From: Ianthella basta
Lineage: Eukaryota; Porifera; Demospongiae; Verongiida; Ianthellidae
Direction: 5' to 3'
Assembly: GCA_964019415.1 (NCBI GenBank)
Contig: OZ025888.1
Coordinates: 410,001-474,000, forward strand
Length of the DNA: 64,000 nucleotides
Shown here: positions 36,801 through 48,316 of the stretch, piece after piece
Layout: every line of letters begins with the position of its first letter
How positions within the stretch are numbered: position 1 is the stretch's first letter
Notes under the pieces: model-generated
Seen by the model: the letters and a program-made list of their open reading frames with translations, nothing else
The model's database searches: none
Told to the model about the DNA's origin: nothing
Position numbers and translations under genes: made by a program

Positions 36801-39800
36801 CTCCCATGGTTTGCTTGCGATCACTGGTTGTAGGGGTGCAGGCATGCTTTCCGGGGCCTTGGTAAATTGGCATCTTGTGCAGTAACGGCAGTGATGTACC
36901 ACATCTCGTCCCTGCCCAACCCAGTAGGCCACCTCTGACAATCGGTCTAAGGTTCGATCAATGCCCTGATGGCCAGACTCCTCATGGGCAATCTTCAAGA
37001 AAGACCTTTGCAGTGACTTGGGCACAACCACCAGGAGCCTTGCCTCCTGCATAGTGGGCGATTGAACCTTTCGGCAAATGATACCATTGTGAAGCTCCAA
37101 TTGTGACCAGATTTGTCGGTAACGCTTCAAGGGATGCCTCCTCCATTCTCCGGTTGCTGGAGGAATAGAGCCATTCAACAGCTGTTGCTGCACCTGAGAC
37201 AATGCTGGATCATTTTGTTGGGCCTCTGCAAGGTCTGCTCCTTCCATTGGAGGATCCAGGGCTACCAGAGTAATAGGTTTCCTTGAAAGGGCATCAGCTC
37301 GTTGATTGGTCTCTCCGGGTCTGTATACCACATCAAACTCATATGCCCTAAGTTCCAATGACCAGCGTTCCAGCCGTTGAGACCGGGCATGGCTGGCTCT
37401 GGCTGACTGCAGCCATTCCAAGGGCTTGTGATCGGTTTCCAACTTGAAGCGTGCCCCGATCAAGTAGTGTCGTAGCTTGCCAACAGCCCAGACAATGGCA
37501 AGACACTCCTTCTCAATGGTTGCATACTTCCTCTCTGCTGCTGTCAGTGTACGACTTGCATACTCAACCACTGTGCCTCGTGCTGTGGTAAGAACTGCGC
37601 CAATACCTGTATCCGAGGCGTCTGTTGTCAGGATGAAGGTGTCTGTTCGTCTGGGGTAATCCAGGGCTGGGGGTGTCATTAGGGCCTCTTTGAGGGATTC
37701 AAAGGCCTGTTGTTGCTCATCCTGCCACTGGAAGGTTGCATCATTCCTTGTAAGGTCAGTAAGTGGCCGTGCAATGTCAGCAAACTTGGGGACAAAGCGA
37801 CGACAGACATTGGCGAGGCCCAGGAATGACCTGACCTCCTTCTTTGTAGTTGGTATGGGCCAGTCAGAAACGACATGTGACCGCTCCTCTGTTGGGGTCA
37901 CCCCATCACGGGAATACTGGAACCCTAGGTGAGTGATTGTGTCTCTTCCAAAGAAACACTTTGAACCTCTGAGGGTGAATCCTGCTGCTTGTAGGCTGCC
38001 AAGGACCCGTTGGAGGTCACTGATGTGCGACTCCATGTCATCAGAAAATACAATGCAGTCATCGACATAGTTGTCTACACAGTCCTTGCAGTGTTTGAGG
38101 ACTATGTCCAGTCCTCGTTGGCAGGTTTGTGTGGCTCCAGTCAGTCCATAGGGCATGACGGTGAACTCCCAGAGGCCATAGCCGGGCCCGGGGCAGAAGG
38201 CTGTTTTCTCAATGGACCTCTCGTCCATGGGAAACTGCCAATAGGCACTGCGAAGATCAATTTTGGAGAATACTTGCTTGCCTGCTAGCTTCTGTTGGGG
38301 TCCCTCTGCTCTGGGCACTGGGTAGGAGTCCTTTTTGGTGTGCTTGTTAAGCTGCACATAGTCCACGCAGATTCTGATTTCCCCGTTGCTCTTTGGCACA
38401 TAGACAGCTGGTGCACACCATGGACTGTTGCTTGGTCGAATAATGCCATCAGCGGCCATCTCTTGAAGTTGATCACGAACGCGGTCTTGGTACTGGAAGG
38501 GTATGGGGCGGGGCGGTACTTTGACTGGCTCAGCATCACCTGTGTCGATTACATGCTCTGCAATGTCTGTTGTTCCCAACTGTGTTTTGAAAAGGTCTTC
38601 ATGTTCTTTCAGAACTGTAGCAAGAGCTGGATGGTAGTCTTTGGGTGTGTCAAACTCCTCATGTGTGGCAGTGTTGTCTTTGAAGGGCGCAGCTTGGGGA
38701 TACTCTCCGTCTAGAACCAACATGCAGGAGTTGGTTGCTCTTAGACTGAGCCTGCCTTCCTGAGTCATGGATCCTCTGCTGTGGAATGTGCCTTTCTCAA
38801 AGTCAATGATCAAGCCATGTCTTGTTAGGAAGTCGCATCCTAGAATAGCGGGAGCTGATAAGTGTTCCATCACAACAAATGTTTGACGGGTAGTGAGGCT
38901 GGGCAAGCATACCTCCATGGTGGTGAGCCCCACAGGAGTGAGGGCTCTGCCATCTGCATTCACCAAACGCGTGGGGCCCATGGGTTCCAATTTGCTGGGT
39001 GAAACATAGTCCTGAACCACCACTGAGCAGGAGGCTCCAGAATCCAACAAAATCTCCACCTTGTGGTTGTTCAGCTGTCCACGTGTATAGGCTGCCTTGG
39101 TAGTGTTTGCAAATTCTGATAATGAGGGTACGTACTCTGGTTCTCGAGCGTTTAGTTGTGGTAGGGGACGCCCCCCGCTCGACGGGTTGGGACGCCCCCT
39201 TTGTCGTTTCCCTGGGTTTGGCACTGACGCGCGATGTGTCCCCTTCCCCCACATCGGAAACACACTATGTCACGCACAGATGCAGACCTGCAATTCCGTG
39301 CTAGGTGTCCCGGCTTTCCACACTTGAAACACCGGCTACTGACCGCTGCGTCAGGGCAACGGGAGCTAATGGCAGCCAGCTGTGCTGACACTTGGGAAAC
39401 AGCCTCTTCTAGCTTCTCAAGGCGCTGATCACTTAGACTAGGATTTCTAGTGTCAACCTGACTCACCTGCTCTGACGCTCTTTGAAAGATCAACCGGAGT
39501 TCCCGTGCCTTTGCTATTGTCTGGTCGTAGGTTAACTTGGGAAGGAGCTTTAGCTGGAAGGAGATCTTCTCCGGGAGAGCTGTTGTCAAATGGAAGCGTA
39601 ACTCTGTCTCTCTGGCTTCCGGAGGGAGATCTGGGGAAGCCTTATCCAGAAGTTTCTCCATATCCCTGGCTAGTTCGTCCACACTCTCTCCATCACGGAG
39701 CCGTCGTCGGGCTAGTTCATCGCGGGCGCTTAGCCTGTCTTCATCTGTGTCGGGGCTCAATCGCTCTAGAAGGGCTTTCTTCAGATCGTTGTATGATCCC

Positions 39801-41814
39801 TTGTCCCCGTCCGGCAAGGCGTCAAAAATGGCCCACGCTCGGCCGCGGAGGAGCGTCGGCAGGCGTAGAAGTTGCTTCTCTGCATTCCATTCATTGGCGG
39901 CGGCACACACCTCGTAGCGTTTGAACCACGATTTGGCGTCCTTGTCTTGCAAGGGCTCTGGAAGAGCTAGACCAACGCTGGAAGCCATTCTCCCGGGTTT
40001 CGGCACCAGAATGTAACGACCGCTGGACGAACTGAACAACGCAGCAGCAAGATCAATAGCACAACAACCACACGTGCTTACAACTGAGCATGCGCATAAC
40101 CATGCAGCAATTATAATTACAATCAACTCAACAGCAGTAATTACTTAACCACAATTTAGGGGAAACAGGAAACACTACATCTTTATAATTATGTACATAT
40201 GACAATTATACATGACATGATGCTATAATAATTCATATGTAGTATTCATTCATATAACATGCATGCATGACATCCATGAAGCTTTTTGTCGTATTTGCAT
40301 AATTATCCTATTAATTCTGTTCTGCTCTCTCCATCCTGTAGCTGTAACAGTACAGCCACTGACCAGATCACCACTCAAGATCTGTGAGTATATGTACATG
40401 CAGCTAACATGTTTGCAGAATGCACAATGTCATGCAATACACATGGGACACATAATTGCAATGCATTATGTCATTACTGAATGCATGATTAACATGCAGG
40501 TGGATTGGATTCCAGTACTCAAGGTACCCCGAGCAAAAGCACAGCCAACAAGGAAGTGGCCCAAGACAGTGAGTGAAGCACACATACAAGTGACATGCAT
40601 GCACATGCAATGCACATCTTGTCAATCTGCTTGTGCAACATGCAGGCGGATTGGATTTCAGTACTCAAGGTACCTCGAGCAAAAGCACAGCCTACAAGGA
40701 AGTGGCCCAAGACAGTGAGTGAAGTACACATACATGCATGCATGCACATGCAATGCGCATCTTGTCAATCTGCTTGACAATGTATGCAACATGCAGGCGG
40801 ATTGGATTTCAGTACTCAAGGTACCCCGAGCAAAAGCACCGTCAACAAGGAAGTGGCCCAAGGCAGTGAGTAAAACACATGTAGTCATGTCATAACAACA
40901 ATTTTAGCAGCACTGCACTGTACTATAAGCATTCACTGTTTCATTCTGATGTAATTGCCTCTTGCAGTTGCACAGGCACTGACACGGTCACCCTTGTCAC
41001 AGCACAAAGTGTCAAGTGCACCCAGACTTGTATCAACATTGCCTCTGCAAACCTCCACACCTAAGGAAGGTGATTACAAATGCATCTCCCTTACAAAGAT
41101 GAATAGATATGACAACGTGTATATATAGGTGATTCTCTCTGTTTCTGTTCACAAAACTTGCAGCTGCGGGTATTCCTGACCTGCCCACTGAATCGCCCCC
41201 CACTGCAGTGGTACCTGCATGCAAGCGCCCATCTAGGCAAGGAATTGGCCAAGTTGGTGAGTATAATAGAGCAACATGCAACTTACATATCATCATTTCA
41301 CAATTGGTGTATATCCATACACTTGAAACAGTTGTCATGCAAATGTTACATTTATATAATTACACACAGACTTCACTGAAGAAGAGCACATCAAATTCTC
41401 TAAACGTTTTGAAGAAGGGTATGACCTGGAAACTGACAGTAGATACAATCTTTGGAAGGAGCACAGAAAGAGTTAGCAATACACAACACCAACACTACAC
41501 CACTCTCAATCAGCATTTAAGCAACTGTTTGTATATATGCTGCTGCAGCTGCAGGAACACAGCACATCAGGAGATTGTTTGAAACCACCCTTACTGATCA
41601 GCCACTGACAAAGAGGTTTAGAGGTAAAGGGAGGAAGAAAAGTGCCAAGAAAGAAGTTGTCATTTGCAAACTCTGCATCAGGAACCCGGTAGATGACATT
41701 GATTGAAGCCAATGTGATACTTGCAATCAATGGTATCATTGCAAATGTTTGCACCTGACCAAAGAGGAGATAGAAAGTATGGAATATTTGGAATGTCCGG
41801 GATGCAAGATGTGA
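33455..41814 (+). CDS. CxC-type cysteine-cluster gene with C-terminal PHD-like finger (about 15 exons)
   Basis: Phase-consistent exons: 33455-33895, 34136-34267, 34349-34533, 34613-34677, 34769-34966, 35044-35268, 35355-35486, 40342-40383, 40500-40568, 40646-40714, 40797-40865, 40968-41069, 41164-41256, 41370-41471, 41549-41814. Nearly all introns have GT..AG ends with agreeing phase. The weak donors are GTCTGA after exon 1 and GTTAGC at 41472. Exons 2-4 carry CLIEGC, CCGSCKAIY and a stretch ending FAEAYNDAFCC. Exon 6 has CGKCWAIDGNWKPAFAHC and FCARHC. I recall such clusters from proteins with KDZ (Zisupton-like) transposases. No transposase core is present. The end has EEGYDLETDSRYNLW and a PHD-like finger. 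A TGA at 41704-41706 lies within that finger. It may be a domesticated or decaying transposon-related gene; the function is unknown. Confidence 0.65.
35561..35728 (-). repeat. 3' LTR of the Ty3/Gypsy element
   Basis: 168 bp. On the minus strand it is preceded by a purine-rich tract at about 35729-35742, the expected plus-strand primer. Confidence 0.9.
35766..39263 (-). CDS. Pol-like frame of the Ty3/Gypsy element
   Basis: Protease motif LLDSGAS, reverse transcriptase with KIDLRSAYWQF and YVDD, RNase H with TDASDTGIGAVL, zinc-binding and DDE integrase regions (HHCRYCTRCQ; AVDILKVPPSSQGNQYVLVV) and a basic C terminus. The frame is about 1165 codons long. Confidence 0.9.
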   Translation of the reverse strand: MFPMWGKGTHRASVPNPGKRQRGRPNPSSGGRPLPQLNAREPEYVPSLSEFANTTKAAYTRGQLNNHKVEILLDSGASCSVVVQDYVSPSKLEPMGPTRLVNADGRALTPVGLTTMEVCLPSLTTRQTFVVMEHLSAPAILGCDFLTRHGLIIDFEKGTFHSRGSMTQEGRLSLRATNSCMLVLDGEYPQAAPFKDNTATHEEFDTPKDYHPALATVLKEHEDLFKTQLGTTDIAEHVIDTGDAEPVKVPPRPIPFQYQDRVRDQLQEMAADGIIRPSNSPWCAPAVYVPKSNGEIRICVDYVQLNKHTKKDSYPVPRAEGPQQKLAGKQVFSKIDLRSAYWQFPMDERSIEKTAFCPGPGYGLWEFTVMPYGLTGATQTCQRGLDIVLKHCKDCVDNYVDDCIVFSDDMESHISDLQRVLGSLQAAGFTLRGSKCFFGRDTITHLGFQYSRDGVTPTEERSHVVSDWPIPTTKKEVRSFLGLANVCRRFVPKFADIARPLTDLTRNDATFQWQDEQQQAFESLKEALMTPPALDYPRRTDTFILTTDASDTGIGAVLTTARGTVVEYASRTLTAAERKYATIEKECLAIVWAVGKLRHYLIGARFKLETDHKPLEWLQSARASHARSQRLERWSLELRAYEFDVVYRPGETNQRADALSRKPITLVALDPPMEGADLAEAQQNDPALSQVQQQLLNGSIPPATGEWRRHPLKRYRQIWSQLELHNGIICRKVQSPTMQEARLLVVVPKSLQRSFLKIAHEESGHQGIDRTLDRLSEVAYWVGQGRDVVHHCRYCTRCQFTKAPESMPAPLQPVIASKPWELVAVDILKVPPSSQGNQYVLVVQDYFSKWPFARGLPDQKAERIVQVLKDDIFSLVGPPRKLHSDQGRNFESTILAGLCEAFGVKKSRTTPYHPMGNGLVERMNRSLLSLMRSYVNKERDWEEHLQLLLFLYRTTKHATTGLSPYEVLFGSNPPSLHTPDLPSTSILEPSDYSAVLRGKILELRELVNANQVESADQQQKSYLGCKPSISVGQKVLLNNPTKGKLGLRWTGPWKVTALKGPTTIVLKMGCTERVVHANRVRPLLIDEDAGADHGVLTDWSPPLFHYSENVSTPSLVENEQAEQNQESTVRTSPPDVEETPSSPPPLPITTRSGRQVKPVQRYGHS
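39152..39988 (-). CDS. Gag-like frame of the Ty3/Gypsy element
   Basis: Begins MASSVGLALPEPLQDKD shortly after the primer-binding site. The capsid-like region is followed by two CCHC zinc knuckles (CFKCGKPGHLARNC and CFRCGGRGHIARQC). It overlaps the Pol frame by about 110 bp, an arrangement read in this family by programmed frameshifting. Confidence 0.85.
   Translation of the reverse strand: MASSVGLALPEPLQDKDAKSWFKRYEVCAAANEWNAEKQLLRLPTLLRGRAWAIFDALPDGDKGSYNDLKKALLERLSPDTDEDRLSARDELARRRLRDGESVDELARDMEKLLDKASPDLPPEARETELRFHLTTALPEKISFQLKLLPKLTYDQTIAKARELRLIFQRASEQVSQVDTRNPSLSDQRLEKLEEAVSQVSAQLAAISSRCPDAAVSSRCFKCGKPGHLARNCRSASVRDIVCFRCGGRGHIARQCQTQGNDKGGVPTRRAGGVPYHN
40012..40179 (-). repeat. 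5' LTR of the Ty3/Gypsy element
   Basis: Identical by eye to the other LTR. Three bases inside it, on the minus strand, lies a primer-binding site TGGTGCCGAAACCCGGGA (39991-40008), complementary to a tRNA 3' end. Confidence 0.9.
40490..40870 (+). repeat. Tandemly triplicated exon block, period about 145-150 bp
   Basis: Three copies of a 69-nt exon (40500-40568, 40646-40714, 40797-40865), each with its ATGCAG acceptor and GTGAGT donor and part of the flanking intron. In the phase-1 frame each encodes about 23 residues of the form GLDxSTQGTxSKSTAxKEVA. 69 is divisible by three, so any number can be spliced in without changing frame. Confidence 0.85.
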
Positions 41815-44134
<2,320 letters not shown>

Positions 44135-44385
44135 TAATGGAAAGACCCTGTCACTCCCTGCATGCATGGGTGGCCGGATAAACATTAGTGGTTCCTGTAA
44201 GGACTTCCCATGATCGTTGGATGCTATACGAAATACCCTGGTAGCCAGCGCCCTTGATTAGGGAAGCCAGTACAATATTAAGTAATTCCCCACACTCAGT
44301 CATTTCTATTCTATATACCTGCCTGTATCCTAGGAAATGTGACTAGCTTCCACTGTTGGGCTGTGATTCAATGATGATGTAGTAA
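44135..44385. repeat. SINE-like dispersed repeat, copy 2
   Basis: Very close to the 47.1-kb copy: ATGGAAAGACCCTGTCAC, GGATGCTATACGAAATACCC, GTAGCCAGCGCCCTTGATTA, then CTGTTGGGCTGTGATTCAAT and GTAGTAATGCATTGGGTG, followed by a G run. Confidence 0.75.
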
Positions 44386-44915
44386 TGCATTGGGTGGGGG
44401 GGGGCTTGGCGTACACAATAAGTGTCCATAAAGAAACGAGATGCTTTCTCTACAGAGGTCATAAGAATTGGCAAAGAAGACATCACTGCATGTCTTTTGG
44501 TTTAGCTTACATGGCCAGCGTAGCAGACTTGACTGTCTGCTGTCCTCTCATGAGCTAGTTGCCTGTAGCCCACTTGAGCTCCAGTGCAATGCAGCAAATG
44601 GATGGGTGGATGGATGGCATGGATGGATATCCGGTCATGTGTGTGTGGCAGCTTCCTGCAACCTTCTGGATGAAAGTAACCAGTTTATCACAGGAACAAA
44701 AGAACATCTTTGTGTACATTCTACCTGATCGATAAGAACCAATTTTCCAAATTTCAAGTGTCCCTGTGTCTGTTGATTGGATCGGTCTTCAGACTTAGAG
44801 GGAGCCAATCAGGATTCCATGCAATTCCATGCAGAAGCATGGCCGCTGTACTCACAACCTTTTGTGACCTCCTGGATGCAACATCTACAGAGGTGACCCA
44901 CCATTCACCACTTGG
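44386..44915. other. Gene-free stretch
   Basis: Short open frames only. No domains. Confidence 0.4.
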
Positions 44916-45255
44916 CACCATCAGTGAGCTTTCATCATACCCCTTTGCTCACCAGATGTGGCTACCACCTTCCGGAAACCACTGCACCATCAGCGAGCTT
45001 TCATCATACCCCTTTGCTCACCAGATACGTACGTGGCTACCACCTTCCACCACTGCACCATCAGCGAGCTTTCATCATACCCCTTTGCTCACCAGATACG
45101 TGACTACCACCTTCCACCACTGCACCATCAGCGAGCTTTCATCATACCCCTTTGCTCACCAGATACGTGACTACCACCTTCCACCACTGCACCATCAGCG
45201 AGCTTTCATCATACCCCTTTGCTCACCAGATGTGGCTACCACCTTCCACCACTGT
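44916..45255. repeat. Minisatellite, five units of about 67-71 bp
   Basis: Units begin CACCATCAGCGAGCTTTCAT at 44916, 44985, 45056, 45123 and 45190 and end CTACCACCTTCCACCACTG. Unit length varies by a short ACGT insertion. Confidence 0.9.
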
Positions 45256-45269
45256 TAGAAAGTAGCATA

Positions 45270-46790
45270 TTTGTGTCAAATCCAACCACAAGTAACTTGG
45301 ATATGTCAAATGACCCACACACACCATTGACTTTGCAACAAGCACTCTCAACAAGCACAACCGACTTCATAACTGCCTTTCACCAAGTCACAAGTAGTCT
45401 TTACTGAGACAGCAGTGCACCACTGAGTCCAGCATGAGCTCTGGATGACACGTGAATTGCAAACTCCTCAGTAGAATATACTTGCAACAGCACATTGGCT
45501 GTTTCACACCTTCACTGAGCTGACCCAACCCCACCTCCTTCTTCGTACAGGAAAGCACTGCGCAGCATCCCTTATCTGTCATTGGAAACAGCTGCTTCCT
45601 TTGCACAGCCATTTGGACGAGCACATTCAGCGACAGTAGTTTCTCCATTCCACCTTCAGATGGGTAGAGGCTTACTAAACTGCTTATGTGTTGTCTTCAT
45701 GGCAGCAAGTGTCGTCGGGTCTTCACAATAAATGGAAAGGGACTGGCTATGCATGCACTGGATATATGCGACACTATTCGCCATTCGCTTGCTTCGCTCT
45801 CGAACGTGCGTACGCTATAGTCTCGCGTAGCCGGGCCTTTCTCAGTAAATGTAAAATTGGAAAGCGACTGGCTATGCGAGACTATTCCTTTCTCAGTAAA
45901 CGGAAAAGTAGAAAGTGACTGGATATGCGAGACTACTCGCCATTCGCTTGCCTCGCTCTCGAACCTTAAGTCGAACAGCATTTATTCAACATTTTTTCAA
46001 GCTTTCTCGCATCTGTCTCACAACGAGACATTTAGCGAACCGTCTATTCTGCCAGTTTAAACAGCACTGTTAGCGACAGTAGTTTCTCTTTTCCACCTTC
46101 AGGTGGATAGAGTCTTGCCGAACGCTTGCGCGTGTCTGCCTGGCAGCAAGGCCGTCGAGAGTGCACCACGGCCTGACCATGCATGCGGCTACCGAACACC
46201 GAGGTCAGGACTTTCTCTGGTATTGTGCTCGTACACAACCATGTCGGATTTCTTACTCTCAAAAGAGAGTAAGAATTGAACTACCAACCCCTTCTTGAAC
46301 ATGTCCTCCGTTAAGTTGGACAGCATTTCTCTCACGCGTCTCACAAAATGAGACTGCAAGCGAACCGTCTGCTTGCCAGTTTGACCAGCACAATTGGCGA
46401 CAGTAGTGTCTCTGCTCCACCTTCAGGTGGATAGAGTCTTACTGATCGCTTGCGCGTGTCTGCCTGGCAGCAAGCCGTCGAGTCTGGAATATACCACGAC
46501 CTGACCTGACCATGCGAGACAGCAACCGAACCGTCTGCATGCTAGCCAGTTTGAACAGCACATTTCGCGTCAGCAGTTTCTCTACTCCACGTTCAGGTGG
46601 ATAGAGTCTTACTGATCGCTGGCGCGTGTCTGCTTGGCAACAAGCTGTCGAGTCTGGAATATACCACGACCTGACCATACGTCAACTGATCATCACCTAT
46701 AATAGTCACTGAAGGTATGCCAAAAGTGGTATGGTAATTACAGGGACAAGAGCCATATTTTGGTCTTATTGCGTGGACCTGACAGCATCG
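45270..46790. repeat. Composite dispersed repeat, partner of 2.2-4.1 kb
   Basis: Starts with AAATCCAACCACAAGTAAC. It continues with four units bearing CTCCACCTTCAGGTGGATAG, GCGTGTCTGCCTGGCA and ACCACGACCTGACC, and ends in GGTATGCCAAAAGTGGTATG and GCCATATTTTGGTCTTATTG. The module order matches 2.2-4.1 kb. Confidence 0.65.
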
Positions 46791-46942
46791 GTAGGCATAG
46801 GTGAATCGCTGGTTTTTCGGTGGCAGCAGCCATTCTGTTCTATTTTATACCGGCAGTGGATCTCTGTGGCTCGGGATAATGGTCTCATCTGATTCAGCTG
46901 CCTCTGAATAGGGTACGTACTGAAGTGAGGGCTTCTCAGCTG

Positions 46943-47031
46943 CCTGAAGAAGACCAGAGCATCTGGTCGAAACGTCGGCAAGGTTTTCAACCCTGTTGTG
47001 AAGCTAGTATTAGAGAACCAACCCTTTCGGG
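46943..47031 (+). repeat. Penelope-type repeat with hammerhead-like core, copy 1
   Basis: Contains CTGAAGA, a 6-bp stem (GACCAG with CTGGTC, loop AGCAT), then GAAACGTC: the core order of a hammerhead ribozyme. The downstream 55 bp are shared with 57.8 kb. Pairing of stem I is poor in this copy. Confidence 0.5.
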
Positions 47032-47109
47032 TACGTACTGGCGTGCTGTCTCGGGCCTCTTGATCTGATTCGGCTGCACTTCTTTCCCGACAGCATGCAG
47101 TGTGGGAAG

Positions 47110-47435
47110 GGGGGGGGGGGGGGGGCAGGAGATGGGTGTATAGATAATGGAAAGACCCTGTCACTTCCTGCATGTATGGGTGGTGGGATATATTAGTAGT
47201 TCCTATTAGGACTTGCCATGATCATTGGATGCTATACGAAATACCCCGGTAGCCAGCGCCCTTGATTAGGGAAGCCAGTACAATATTAAGTGAATCCCCA
47301 CATTCAGTCATTTCTATTCTATATACCTGCCTGTATCCTAAGTATTGTGACTAGCTTCCACTGTTGGGCTGTGATTCAATGATGATGTAGTAATGCATTG
47401 GGTGTGTGTGTGTGGGGGGGGGGGGGGGGGGCTTG
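47110..47435. repeat. SINE-like dispersed repeat, copy 3, with flanking G runs
   Basis: The body matches the 44.1-kb copy over about 240 bp in the same orientation. It is preceded (47108-47125) and followed (47413-47430) by long G runs. Confidence 0.75.
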
Positions 47436-47960
47436 GCATACAAGGGGCTATGGTCACATAACTGTGAAATATACTTGTCATTGTGGCAGCTTTGCTTGTT
47501 AAGCCAACTCGTCTGCAGTGTACAATTATATAGGAGGAGTAAGTGCATGTGATGTTATTCTCTTACATAATTTAGTTTATTGCTCTACTCTAATTCTCCA
47601 TCTCTGTGCATGTCTCATTAATTGATAATTGATATTATAATGTTCATATAAATCTTTGAAATACCACCTGCAATACTGTTAACTGATGCCTGGTTCAGAC
47701 ACAGCATTGAAATTCCTGCTCAGTACGCAGAGTTGGGACTTGCTGCCACGGCAACAGGGTAAAAATATCTAGTTACAACCCACTTTACTGGAAATCCAGA
47801 CTGCCGTTCACTGCTAATTACAAGTGGCTAGTTAATACACATGGAACAGATTTGAACCATTTGTTTCTCTTTCTACAACTGCTTCTGAAATACCCTTGAT
47901 GACATGATCACCTGTTTGAATTCACAAGGAGGCCCACTCCCATATGCATGCACTCACTGT
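47436..47960. other. 3' flank of copy D
   Basis: Nothing recognised. Confidence 0.4.
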
Positions 47961-48316
47961 TCATAATGGTTCTACTACAGCGGTGAGCTGGCTTGAGTTA
48001 CGTACTGTCTTTCTCTCAATGTCCCCGGCAACCGTCTCCCCCACTGCCACCTTGATAGCTTCCAGGACACACTGCCACACACGAGGCTGCTCCCCAGTGC
48101 CTGGACCTCGGGAAAGCCAGCGATGGAATAGGTCCCTGCATGCTCCTTCAACATCACAAGGGTGATTTGCATTGATAATGGCCAGAACTCCTGACTCCAC
48201 CCCCAGGGTCAGCCCTAGTGGGTTCCACTGGGCAGCAACGTGGCACACCACCAGCTGGTTCAGTTCATTGAGTGAGGGGGTGGAGAGGAGGGGATTGATT
48301 GGAGCCTCTGTGGGAC
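47961..48316 (-). CDS. Copy D death-domain exon
   Basis: Acceptor ATCTCCTGTCAG at 48317, phase 1. The linker PTEAPINPLLSTPS is followed by LNELNQLVVCHVAAQWNPLG, the helix signatures LGVESGVLAIINANHPCDVE and RGPGTGEQPRVWQ, and a C-terminal tail ending TAVVEPL. Full-length death fold (about 85 residues). Confidence 0.8.

Larger units (their letters stand above)
35561..40179 (-). mobile_element. Ty3/Gypsy LTR retrotransposon, looks whole
   Basis: 4619 bp, with 168-bp direct repeats at both ends (TGTAACGACC...CACTACA) that look identical, and a TCTT flanking duplication (35557-35560 and 40180-40183). Gag and Pol lie on the minus strand, in Pol order protease, reverse transcriptase, RNase H, integrase, typical of Ty3/Gypsy (Metaviridae). 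Near-identical LTRs imply a very young insertion. I see no breaks. It sits in intron 7 of the CxC-type gene, antisense to it. Confidence 0.95.

Noticed and set aside
36275-39924. Several 60-150-codon plus- and minus-strand frames inside 35.6-40.2 kb
   Set aside because: Shadows of the gag and pol frames of the Ty3/Gypsy element.
40404-40888. Repeated minus-strand frames near 40.4-40.9 kb
   Set aside because: Antisense of the triplicated exon and its introns.
41704-41706. Selenocysteine recoding of the TGA in the PHD-like finger
   Set aside because: No recognisable SECIS-like element was identified nearby, and a tryptophan-to-stop change is simpler.
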